A stretch of DNA of 15,451 nt from Chrysochromulina parva (lineage: Eukaryota > Haptophyta > Prymnesiales > Chrysochromulinaceae), in assembly GCA_002887195.1 (NCBI GenBank), contig PJAB01001311.1, forward strand, positions 1-15,451. The letters run 5' to 3'. Made by a program: the position numbers and the translations under genes. Positions within the stretch are counted from its first letter, which is position 1, and each line of letters begins with the position of its first letter. Below the pieces are notes generated by a model that saw nothing but the letters and a program-made list of their open reading frames with translations, had not been told where the DNA came from and searched no databases. Shown in pieces: positions 7,527 to 15,240 of this stretch.

Positions 7527-10205
7527 ATGAGCTTGCGCTCCACGCTCAGCTTCAACCGTATCAAGAAAGCCGTCAAAGAGGTCAAAGGCGTCAATGCCTT
7601 CAGCTCACCGACCCGAAAGAGCGAGACGAGCTCTGCGGGGAACTCGCCAGGGGTGGATCCCTCACCGACACGTCTTCGGACGTTTGTGGAAGGCCTCGAA
7701 GAAGAGACCATTGGCATCGAGTCCAACCAGACAGATGTGATCGCGTCTCCCGTGACAGTGATCGCCAAGACGGCGGCTCCCGAGGTCGTGCAGGCGACGC
7801 CCGAGGTGGATGCGGCGCTCGCAGCGGCGGCGAAGGGATTCTCGGCGGCTGAGGCCGAGAAGGCGGCAATCACACTGCAGGCTGCCATTCGAGGAAAGGC
7901 GGATCGCGCCAAGGCGGCAGAGCTTCAGAAGGCGGAGGACCAGCTTGACTCGAGAGCCGAGCGCGAGCTCGAGAAGGAGATGAAGGAGATGCGCAGGAAG
8001 AAGGAGCAGGCGTTTGCCGCGGAGGAAGCTGCGCAGGCCCGCGCAGCGTATCAGGAGGCCCGAGCAGCCGAGGAGAAGCTCGAGAAGGTGAACGAGAAGG
8101 CCGCGCTCGAGGCCAAGATTGCGGCGATGAGCGAAGACGAGCTCGTCCGGATGCAGATGACCATGAAGCTCTCGAGCGATCTCGAGACGTGCGCCAAGTC
8201 GCTCGCGCTCGCGGCCAAGGCGGTCGTGGCCACCGAGCTCGAGATCGGCACCATCCAGGTGGGCCTGAAGGAGGATCGTGCGACGGAGACGCACAAGGTC
8301 GCCGAGTACGATCGGAACATCAAGTCCATCAACTCGATGCTCAAGCATGTCGAGGCGTACGATGAGCAGTGCAGCCAGCTGAGATACGAAGTCAACCAGC
8401 TTGTCTCGATGGAGAACCAGAGGCGCATCGACAGCTACGGCATCACGGGGCGCGTGCGGCGGGAGGTGACCGAGGCGCAGGACCGGATGGCCAAGCAGAC
8501 TGACAAGCTGCACATCATGCAAAACGAGCTCAAGAAAATGTACACACAGTATACGAGCGCAGAGAAGCAGTCGGAGGCGCAGTTCAGCACCATCTCAAGC
8601 GAGGTGGTCGGCAAGACGCTTCGGGTGGAGCTCGCTGAGCATCGCCTCTCGCACCTTCGGGCGGAGCAGAAGAAGCTGAACGAGCAGGTGGCCGAGAACA
8701 CTCGTTTCATCGACTCAAAGACGCGCCGCGTCTCGTCGACGACCGCGCAGGTGGAGGAGATCAAGGCCAAGATGGCGCTCGATGAGCAAACTATCGGTGG
8801 GTGCAAGGCCCGCGAAGCGGAGCTCTACGCCGAGGACCAGCTCGCCGAGGCGCAGAAGGAGCACAAGGTGCGTGAGTTCGACGCGGACCGGGACTCGCTG
8901 CGCTCGCTCATCGCGCTGCAGGAGTCGTTCCGGTCGGACAAGCTGATGAGACTCGACGAGGAGCTCACGAGCAACCCTGTGCTGGGAGATCAGGGAGATC
9001 CGACCAAGAAGACTCTGCTCGAACGCGCGCGCGCGCTTGTCGAGAAGACCTTGAGTGACAGCAAGGGGCGACTGGCGCTCATTGAGCAGGCTGCGAGCAC
9101 GTACATGCACAAGTACGACGAGGCGAAGGGTCTTCGTGACTCGGAGCTGCGCCAGCTGCGCGCCGAGCGCCGGGCGCTCGTGACAGTGCACGCCGAGAGA
9201 AACCGCTACCTGCACGAGAAGAGGAACCAGCTCGAAATCGAGGAGAAGCAGCTCGCTCGAGCGGAGGGCACCATGCTCGACCACAAGTACTGCATGAGCG
9301 TGCTGCAGACGGAGCACGACCTCTTGCAGAAGACCATCAATGAGCGACAGGACGAGCTGGCCGCCGCCTACAGCCTCAAGCAGGCTCTCGGCACAAAGCT
9401 CGAGAGCGTCCAGACGTCCAACATGCTCAACCTCGGCCGCATGAGAATGGCCATCGAGTCGGAGTCGAGGGTGGTCACGGAACAGCAAGCGTACATCGAG
9501 TCGCTGATGGGCCGCATGCAGCACAATGAAGGTACCGTCATTGAGGAGAATAGCACCGTCAAGCAGCAGGTGGCCGCGATGGAGAAGACGGGAGTGGAGG
9601 AAGCCCCGGTGGAGCCAATCCAAGGGAATCACGGCCTCGCGCTTGCGCACAGTAACGAGCTCGCCGTACACCTATTGGTGGACGATCTCAAGGCGCAGCG
9701 AGCGCAAGCGACGCAAGGGTTGCTCGCCTCGCAGGAGAAGCTCGAGGCCGTCGAAAAGGCGGCGCAGACCGCCCTGGCCGCCGTGGATGCGGAGCGCTTC
9801 ACGCTACAGCACGAGATGTCGAACCTGCACCAGTACAGGCTCTCTCTCGAGTCGAGGCTCGCGGCCATCTCGCCCTGTCCCCCATCTCCCCCCAAGATCA
9901 CAGACGTGCCGGCGTCGCCGAATGGCGATCTCATCAAGCCGGAGGCCGATGAGCATGATCACTCGCCGCCCTCAGACCGGTCGACCCCAACGCCATACCG
10001 TACGACCAACAGGCTCCTCGTCACCTCCGACAAGTTTAGCCCCCCTCTGTCGCAGTCCGGCAATCTCACCGGTGCCCTGTATGGCGCCTCCCTCGACGAT
10101 GAGGCGAATCATTCGATGTACAATCCCGACATTAAGGTGGACGACTCGCCCTCGAGTGAGAAACGGACCACAATTCGGTCCCGCATCTTTGGCCGTTCCG
10201 CGTGA
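7527..10205 (+). CDS. IQ-motif long coiled-coil protein, 892 aa
   Basis: A single-exon frame starting at ATG 7527 and ending in TGA. The N-terminus (residues 1-25) is basic and amphipathic (FNRIKKAVKEVKG), followed by a Ser/Thr-Pro region. An IQ-like calmodulin or myosin-light-chain-binding motif lies at about 113-127 (AAITLQAAIRGKADR, approximating IQxxxRGxxxR with Leu replacing Ile). Residues 128 to about 780 are almost entirely charged heptad-like coiled coil, broken by NPVLGDQGDPT at about 483-493 and a loop at about 687-712. The tail (781-892) is disordered, with several S/T-P sites and a basic end. This architecture suits a cytoskeletal, centrosomal or basal-body structural protein, but long coiled coils are poor guides to orthology and I assign no name. 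It shares a promoter with the acetyltransferase gene. Confidence 0.85.
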   Translation: MSLRSTLSFNRIKKAVKEVKGVNAFSSPTRKSETSSAGNSPGVDPSPTRLRTFVEGLEEETIGIESNQTDVIASPVTVIAKTAAPEVVQATPEVDAALAAAAKGFSAAEAEKAAITLQAAIRGKADRAKAAELQKAEDQLDSRAERELEKEMKEMRRKKEQAFAAEEAAQARAAYQEARAAEEKLEKVNEKAALEAKIAAMSEDELVRMQMTMKLSSDLETCAKSLALAAKAVVATELEIGTIQVGLKEDRATETHKVAEYDRNIKSINSMLKHVEAYDEQCSQLRYEVNQLVSMENQRRIDSYGITGRVRREVTEAQDRMAKQTDKLHIMQNELKKMYTQYTSAEKQSEAQFSTISSEVVGKTLRVELAEHRLSHLRAEQKKLNEQVAENTRFIDSKTRRVSSTTAQVEEIKAKMALDEQTIGGCKAREAELYAEDQLAEAQKEHKVREFDADRDSLRSLIALQESFRSDKLMRLDEELTSNPVLGDQGDPTKKTLLERARALVEKTLSDSKGRLALIEQAASTYMHKYDEAKGLRDSELRQLRAERRALVTVHAERNRYLHEKRNQLEIEEKQLARAEGTMLDHKYCMSVLQTEHDLLQKTINERQDELAAAYSLKQALGTKLESVQTSNMLNLGRMRMAIESESRVVTEQQAYIESLMGRMQHNEGTVIEENSTVKQQVAAMEKTGVEEAPVEPIQGNHGLALAHSNELAVHLLVDDLKAQRAQATQGLLASQEKLEAVEKAAQTALAAVDAERFTLQHEMSNLHQYRLSLESRLAAISPCPPSPPKITDVPASPNGDLIKPEADEHDHSPPSDRSTPTPYRTTNRLLVTSDKFSPPLSQSGNLTGALYGASLDDEANHSMYNPDIKVDDSPSSEKRTTIRSRIFGRSA

Positions 10206-10262
10206 GACTTGGCATGAGAAGATCGGCGTTGGCTGAGGCGGTGATTCCCGGTGACAGGAGAC

Positions 10263-10302
10263 AGCAGGTGAGAGCAGGTGAGGGCATGTGAGAGCAGGTG
10301 AG
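10263..10302 (+). repeat. 10-bp minisatellite, four copies
   Basis: Three exact AGCAGGTGAG units and one variant (GGCATGTGAG, third position) in perfect 10-bp register, shortly after the stop of the coiled-coil gene. The unit reads CAG|GTGAG, a splice-donor-like string, so donor-like matches here are likely repeat artefacts. Confidence 0.85.
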
Positions 10303-10680
10303 GTCACGGCGGCAGGTGGATCACAAAGGTGGTGGAACAGCGGCATTCCTTGGGGGCAGCCACTCCCTCGGTCACTCCTGAGATTGAGCCATGCGATGAC
10401 TCCGATGATCATGAGCGGTGGCATGAGGAACCGATGGAATCCGACCTGATGACTTTCGAATCGGTGCCGCGTGCAGGAGCTTTACAGTACTGTGTGCGAG
10501 CCGCATGGCGAGCCGCTGCACGAGCCGCGATCTTGGCGCGGGTGCAAAGTGCGCGTTGGGCAGAGCTCTGAGTTTGAAAGGTCGATGTATCCCTAGTCTG
10601 CTGTGGCATGGAGCGCCGATCGACATGTGTATCTCGGATGAAGGGGTGAAGGGAGTGCGCGAACGGTGGGTCGTCGGTCG

Positions 10681-10703
10681 GGAGTCCGCCTAGGAGTCCG
10701 CCT
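10681..10703. repeat. Short direct repeat pair
   Basis: GGAGTCCGCCT occurs at 10681-10691 and again at 10693-10703, separated by one base. A minor tandem duplication in non-coding sequence. Confidence 0.8.
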
Positions 10704-10946
10704 GTCGGTGTCCCGTGTCCGCTCCGGGCGGGGGTCCCGAGGTCGCGCGCGCCTATCCAGTATCCTATGGGCCCCCGCGTGCCTGGGCTGTCGAGAGTGT
10801 GCCCTCGCCGTCCGGGGACTGAGCACACAGTCGAGAGGCCGTGTGACGCGTGAGGGCTCTTTGTCATTCACACTAACATTGAACCATGAACGGAACGACG
10901 AACTGACATCGGACGCCCATGCCCACAGGCAGCGGACTACCTTCGC

Positions 10947-13508
10947 TTAAGAACTACCGGACGAGAAAACCCCGCCAACTCTGAATTTCCGGACCTCTCG
11001 GGCACGCGCGCCGACATCGCGTGCGCCGACGCTTGGGTTGTCGTGCTTGACGAGGGCGGCGAGGATGGCGCGCCGCAAATCTTCATCGCTCACGCCGCTC
11101 ATGCTGGGCGACTCGCCGTTCTCGGTGCCGCCGGCAGCATGCGCCGCATCGGCGTGAGTCCCGGCGGCACCCCTGCTGTCGGCCTTGCTGTCGGCTGCGT
11201 CAGCGCCGGCGGCCGACGGCTCGGCGGCGGCGCTCTCCGTCGTACCGCCGAGGAGCCACGACGACCACGTCTCTTCGGGCTTCGAGGTCTCCTGCGCCGC
11301 CGCCGGTGCGGCGGCGGCCGCAGTGGCGGCCGCATCGGCGGCCGCAGCGGCGGGGTCGGTGGGCGGCGTCCGTTTGATCTTCATCGCGTGCGGCGCGACC
11401 GCGTGGCTCGCGATCCACTTGTGGATTTCGTGCCGGATGAGCGATGCGGCCGCCCGCCCGACCGGTAGCCCGAGGGAGACGCCGACGTCGAGGGAGATCT
11501 CCGAGTCGATCGCCATCTCGAGTTTCGGCATGGCGGCAAAGGAGAGGAGCACGTGCCCCATGTCGCTCGGGAAGGAGAGCGACATCTCGCCCTGGATCGT
11601 CATGGTGCTCACCCGTACGAGTAGCTTGAAGGGGACGAGGGCGGCACGCCCCTCGAGGCACATCTCCATGCGCCACGACGGGGCGAAGGACACTGTCCAC
11701 TGGGAGGCCTCTAAGCTTGTCCAGCTGAGCAGCTGCAGCTGGGGGGCGTCCGACGGGATGCTCGGGAATGAGCACTTGACGTACCTGTGACACGGAATGC
11801 GCGCGCACCGCCCAGAAGAGATCGGCTCGAGTTGCAATCGGGGACAATCACATTCAATCACGGCAATCACATGCCATCTGCATGCCACCGTGGCATGCAA
11901 TCTGCAGGCCATCCGCGTGCCATCGTAGCATCTCTGTACGCACCGCACAGCCTGGATCTGCTCGAGCTTTCCAATGGCCTTCTCCATCATCTTGCCCATC
12001 TTGAGCTCATATTTGAGGAGCATGCGCGGGTTGAGCAGGAGCGCCTGGAACATAGCGCGCACGCACTGGCTCCACTCGCTTGAGATCTCTCGGGCTGAGC
12101 GCAGCTCCTCCTCGGTTGCACTGAGCTGCGCAGCGAGCGTCGCGACTTGCCTGCGCAGCTGCTGCACGAGCGCACCGTCGGGCGATGGCTCCGCACAGAA
12201 GCTTCCCAAGGCCGAGCTGTAGGCGAGCCCTGAACCCCCAGGGCCGCCACTGCCGCCGCCCATCGCCGCTCCTATTGACGCCGCGCCCTCGGCGCCGGCC
12301 TCAGTGGAGCCGTGGGTGGCGTGGTGGAGCCAGTCGGCACCATCGGCGCCGTGACGGGCTCCTTCGGCGCCATGCGCAGCATCACTCGCGTCGCTCTGCG
12401 GATCCTCGTCACTGTCGTCCATGCTGTCCACGGAGGCGCGCTCATGCCGGCTCGAGTCATGTCCGGGACGTGGCGGGAGGCCTCGCCTCGCAAGCACCAG
12501 ATCCGCGAACAGCACCACATCGGGGTCGGGCACCGCGCTCTCGTCAATGAAGCCCGCACGAGATTCGCGCTGTGGCACGAAGGAGCGAGTGCGCGCGATC
12601 ACCTTGGTTGCCCTGGCACGAGACGCGGCGAGCACAGCGTCGCCCTTGGCCCGTGCTTCATCGAGCAGAATGTCAGCCTTATCCCTCAGCTGCGGCCCAA
12701 GATCCCGCGCCTTGTCGAGCAGAATGTCAGCCTTATCACGCAGCTGCTCGGCCTTGGCGCGTACCTCGTCCCTCAGAATGTCGGCCTTGGCGCGCACCGC
12801 CTTCTCCAGCTTGTCGCCCTTGGCGTGCAGTGCTTCGAGGCGCATCGCTTCCCGAAGCTGTTTCTCCAGCATGTCGCCCTTGGCGTGCAAGGTATCGAGG
12901 CGCATCGCGTCCTTCAGCATCTGAATGTCCACCAGCCGTGAGCTGCTCAAGTTCGGCTGCTCGCCGATGGCGTAGGCGGCCCCATAGATGGGACGGCCTA
13001 CTTCATCGGGGTTACTCCATCCGCGGTCGGGCGAGAGCATGCGCGCTCTAGGCGCAGCTGCCCATGGCGCCGATGCTATGTGGCTGCGACGGCGGAGGTC
13101 GACATCCTCAAACTCTCTGGATCCGCGCTTGTTCGTCAAGGTTGATGCTTCTGTGCTCCCAAAGTCCCGTGATGCTTGATGCCCGGGCACGGGCGCGGGC
13201 GTCGTATCGCCCTCGGCGGCGAGGTCAATCATTGCCCGCACGAGCTCGTGTGTATCGGTCGCATCGGGCTGCATGGGTTTGGGCTTCGGCTCTGGGCTTC
13301 GGCCGCGGCGCTGCTCGGCTGCACTCGCATGAATGGGCAGAGGCGGAGGCGCCGCTGCGCCGGACGGCAGGCGCAGGCGCTGGACGGCTGAGGGTGGATC
13401 GAGGTGCTCCTCGGTAGCGAGGACGCTCTCATCGACCGAGGGTGGATGGAGGAGCTCCTCGAAGGTCGTCGCGAGGACGCTCTCGACGTGAGCTTGGGTG
13501 GGCTTCAT
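10947..13508 (-). CDS. SMP-domain lipid-transfer protein with amphipathic helix, about 800 aa
   Basis: The start is ATG at 13508; an upstream GTG at 13616 keeps the frame but is not a convincing start. The coding part is 11944-13508 joined to 10947-11784 around a 159-bp intron. The N-terminal 195 residues are disordered. Residues about 196-300 form a charged, 11-residue-periodic amphipathic helix (VRAKADILRDE then VRAKAEQLRDK; LRDKADILLD twice) like those of LEA proteins, synuclein and apolipoproteins. After a Gly/Ala/His-rich linker and a short coiled coil (446-475) comes an SMP domain at about 475-660. It has an EW...F opening, IPSDAPQLQLLS, MEMCLEGRAAL, TIQGEMSLSFPSD and FAAMPKLEMAID, closest in pattern to the TEX2/Nvj2 type. 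SMP domains shuttle lipids at ER contact sites. I see no transmembrane segment, so the helix may be the membrane anchor. The C-tail is Ala-rich. Function is from family knowledge. Confidence 0.8.
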   Translation of the reverse strand: MKPTQAHVESVLATTFEELLHPPSVDESVLATEEHLDPPSAVQRLRLPSGAAAPPPLPIHASAAEQRRGRSPEPKPKPMQPDATDTHELVRAMIDLAAEGDTTPAPVPGHQASRDFGSTEASTLTNKRGSREFEDVDLRRRSHIASAPWAAAPRARMLSPDRGWSNPDEVGRPIYGAAYAIGEQPNLSSSRLVDIQMLKDAMRLDTLHAKGDMLEKQLREAMRLEALHAKGDKLEKAVRAKADILRDEVRAKAEQLRDKADILLDKARDLGPQLRDKADILLDEARAKGDAVLAASRARATKVIARTRSFVPQRESRAGFIDESAVPDPDVVLFADLVLARRGLPPRPGHDSSRHERASVDSMDDSDEDPQSDASDAAHGAEGARHGADGADWLHHATHGSTEAGAEGAASIGAAMGGGSGGPGGSGLAYSSALGSFCAEPSPDGALVQQLRRQVATLAAQLSATEEELRSAREISSEWSQCVRAMFQALLLNPRMLLKYELKMGKMMEKAIGKLEQIQAVRCVQRCYDGTRMACRLHATVACRWHVIAVIECDCPRLQLEPISSGRCARIPCHRYVKCSFPSIPSDAPQLQLLSWTSLEASQWTVSFAPSWRMEMCLEGRAALVPFKLLVRVSTMTIQGEMSLSFPSDMGHVLLSFAAMPKLEMAIDSEISLDVGVSLGLPVGRAAASLIRHEIHKWIASHAVAPHAMKIKRTPPTDPAAAAADAAATAAAAAPAAAQETSKPEETWSSWLLGGTTESAAAEPSAAGADAADSKADSRGAAGTHADAAHAAGGTENGESPSMSGVSDEDLRRAILAALVKHDNPSVGARDVGARAREVRKFRVGGVFSSGSS
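11785..11943 (-). other. Predicted in-frame GT-AG intron, 159 nt
   Basis: The donor GTGCGTACAG starts at 11943 and the acceptor CCGTGTCACAG ends at 11785. The length is 53 codons with no stop in frame, so it is easily mis-annotated as coding. Its translation is Cys/Arg/His-rich and interrupts the SMP fold. Removing it joins LEQIQAVR to YVKCSFPSIP, which restores the expected SMP spacing. Confidence 0.8.
11879..11899. repeat. 21-bp palindrome inside the intron
   Basis: TGCATGCCAC at 11879-11888 and GTGGCATGCA at 11890-11899 are exact reverse complements around a single base. In the transcript this would be a 10-bp stem, with folding only by opening the innermost pairs. Related words (GCATG, ATGGCA) recur nearby in the intron. 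Confidence 0.85.
12609..12923 (-). repeat. Degenerate coding repeats of the amphipathic helix
   Basis: The DNA encoding residues 196-300 of the SMP protein consists of related units: a 60-bp period (AMRLDTLHAKGD / AMRLEALHAKGD), a 33-bp period (VRAKADILRDE / VRAKAEQLRDK) and a 54-bp period (LRDKADILLD twice; DNA copies starting at 12661 and 12715). Mixed periods suggest repeated unequal duplication of an 11-residue building block. Confidence 0.75.
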
Positions 13509-13633
13509 GAGGGGGGGAAAAGCGTCTGATGACGCCTCCCATTGACGAATTCTTTTCTTCACAGCCCCGCGAGGCTCATACTCACGAACCACCCCCCTCC
13601 TTGGGTTCTCGTGCACCGTACCTCGAGACTAAA
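13509..13633. promoter_or_regulatory. Very short divergent promoter, 125 bp
   Basis: This lies between ATG 13508 (-) and ATG 13634 (+). It contains a hairpin GCGTC-TGAT-GACGC (13522-13535). On the plus strand it has a polypyrimidine tract ending in CACAG at 13564, which resembles a 3' splice site. On the minus strand it has GTGAGTATG starting at 13585, which resembles a 5' splice site. One or both genes may therefore have a spliced 5' UTR. Confidence 0.5.
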
Positions 13634-15207
13634 ATGGACACCAGCATGCATTTGTGAGTTCACTCAAGTTCCGCACTGTTTTCTGTTTCGAGAGCTCCAG
13701 TTACTCCAGCATGCTTCATAGTACATACAACTCCCCCGCCCCCAGGCCCAGCACGAGGCAGAGCGCGACCGCCAACATAAACGTCCGTCCGTCGGTTAGC
13801 AGAGAGGCCCAACATAAGTTCGCTGACAAAGAGGAGGCGCGCAAGTACCTCCTGGCTCATGGCGTGGACACAGCCACATGGGGGGCAAACGGCGCCAAGC
13901 GTGTCGAGGACCTGCTCGAGGAGATGCAGGACAAAGAAATTTCACTGCAGCTCATCGATGGCAAGATGTACCGCACCGTGGGTTTGGTGAAAGTCGTGGT
14001 GCGTAATCCGGAGGTCCCGAGGCACCACCTTGTTTGCTACGAGCAGCAGTTGGCCGACGGGCGCAAGCGCCCATGCAACGCGCTTCTGGCGGAGAAGAAG
14101 AAGCCCGACGAGACCGCGCAGCAGGCGGCGACCCGAGCCATCGAGAAGGAGCTGGGCAGCGTGCTTCCCCACGTGCTGCCCCAAGAGCTGGGCAGCGTGC
14201 TGCGCATGGGCACCTGGCTGCGTTTGGAGAAGATCGAAGAGCCACACCTGGGATCCCGAAGAGACGTGAGAAGCAGAGACGGGAGGACTGCTCGGGCGGA
14301 CTCCTCGACGTCATACCCGACGCTCTGCACGCGGCGCGAACTGCATCAAGTGGAGGTGCACGTGCGCGGCCTGCCCATCCAGCCTTTCGTCTCGGAGCTC
14401 ATCACAGACTACGTAGGCGATGGCACGAGCAAGTGCAAGGGCTGGAAGTGGGTTCGCGACTCGGAGGAAGATCTTCGGCACGAGGGGCTCGGCCCTCGCC
14501 TTCGCCCCTCGACAGCCCAAGCAGAAGGTGACCAGCGCAAGGGTTTTGACGTGTCGTTCATCAACTCGCCGATGGGCTCTGCCACCTACTGGCCGGCGGC
14601 GACTGCCTACTTGTCGCCGCGCCGCTGGCATCGCTGGCAGCCTGCCGTGAGCAACGGGGCGGGGATACTCACCCCGATGAAGTGGAATGGGCGCCAGCCT
14701 CCGCCGATCGGGTCGCGTGCGTTTACTTATGACCATGTACCGCCGATGTCGCACGTGGGGTTGCGCAGTGCGGACTTACGACGGCCTGCAAACAATGACG
14801 TGGTTGCCTCAATGCCGATCCCGGCCTGCAGTCCCGCCTTGGAAGAGGTGCTCGCGCCTCCGTACTCCCAGCATGGGGGGACACCGTCGCCGCGAGGCAT
14901 GCGCGTGCCGCTCCGTCGCGTGGGTGTGGCCAAATCTGTGCAGGAGGGTAAGGATGAGCAGGTGGATCTGGCGGCTGCAGCTGTCGGGGCACCGGCATCC
15001 ACGGTGCCGCATGCCCTTATTCGCCGGCTGTACACGAGTCCTGGGCTCCAGGACACGTCCACTGAAAATGACGAGGGCTTCATAAGTACAAGGCCGTTCT
15101 CGGCGAGAGCTCGCGCGCGCCGGCTCGCGACGCGCGTGCACATGATGCGCGTGCATGCGCATGCATCGAGGGGAAGTCTGTTGAAGTTCAGCCATGGTGC
15201 AACATGA
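13634..15207 (+). CDS. Degenerate Nudix-like domain protein, about 493 aa
   Basis: My model is exon 1 at 13634-13653 (MDTSMH plus two bases), an intron at 13654-13745, and exon 2 at 13746-15207. The frame without splicing has its first ATG at 13711, the fallback start. In the spliced protein, residues about 30-75 (KEEARKYLLAHGVDTATWG...AKRVEDLLEE) precede a Nudix-like region at about 78-250. The Nudix box is PDETAQQAATRAIEKELG: the E-x7-R spacing, the last Glu (142) and the Gly (144) remain. The leading Gly is Glu, and two of the three glutamates of REUxEE are Ala138 and Lys141, so diphosphate hydrolysis is doubtful. SYPTLCTRRELHQVEVHVRG follows. From about residue 260 the protein is low-complexity Pro/Arg/Ser with no domain I recognise. 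It probably belongs to a protist family of inactive Nudix-like proteins; function is unknown. Confidence 0.65.
13654..13745 (+). other. Predicted GT-AG intron, 92 nt
   Basis: The donor GTGAGT follows a short ATG-initiated exon (13634-13653), and the acceptor is a C-rich tract ending CCCCCAG at 13745. Splicing joins TT to G (Leu) and enters the long frame at PSTRQSATAN. Without splicing, ATG 13634 hits a TGA after seven codons, and the long frame would begin at ATG 13711, inside this proposed intron. Confidence 0.5.
14149..14201 (+). repeat. 17-bp direct repeat within the Nudix-like region
   Basis: GAGCTGGGCAGCGTGCT occurs at 14149-14165 and at 14185-14201, a 36-bp period. In protein, ELGSVL repeats 12 residues apart, immediately after the Nudix-like box. 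The exact nucleotide identity suggests a recent small duplication in the fold. Confidence 0.85.
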
Positions 15208-15240
15208 TCAGCAACCAGACATGCGACGTCGAACAATCAG

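Larger units (their letters stand above)
10206..10946. other. Convergent 3' intergenic region, 741 bp
   Basis: This lies between the stop codons of the coiled-coil gene (+) and the SMP gene (-). It contains a 4x10-bp minisatellite (10263-10302) and a tandem pair of GGAGTCCGCCT (10681-10691 and 10693-10703). A 152-codon minus-strand frame (10409-10867) has shadow-like composition and no recognisable domain. I see no RNA gene here; the stretch is probably two 3' UTRs plus spacer. Confidence 0.55.

Noticed and set aside
7662..8522. 286-codon minus-strand frame
   Set aside because: The same antisense effect over the first part of the coiled-coil gene; no recognisable domain.
8715..9671. 318-codon minus-strand frame, Leu/Val/Arg-rich
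   Set aside because: Antisense of the coiled-coil gene; Leu and Arg runs arise from complementing Glu/Lys/Gln codons.
10263..10302. Series of splice donors (CAG|GTGAG)
   Set aside because: They recur every 10 bp as part of a minisatellite after a stop codon, so they are most likely incidental.
10409..10867. 152-codon minus-strand frame in the convergent spacer
   Set aside because: No family resemblance and shadow-like composition; more likely a chance frame in GC-rich 3' sequence.
11785..11943. 53 Cys/Arg/His-rich residues as part of the SMP domain, possibly a zinc site
   Set aside because: They break the SMP fold and are bounded by good donor and acceptor sites with a length divisible by three; an intron explains them better.
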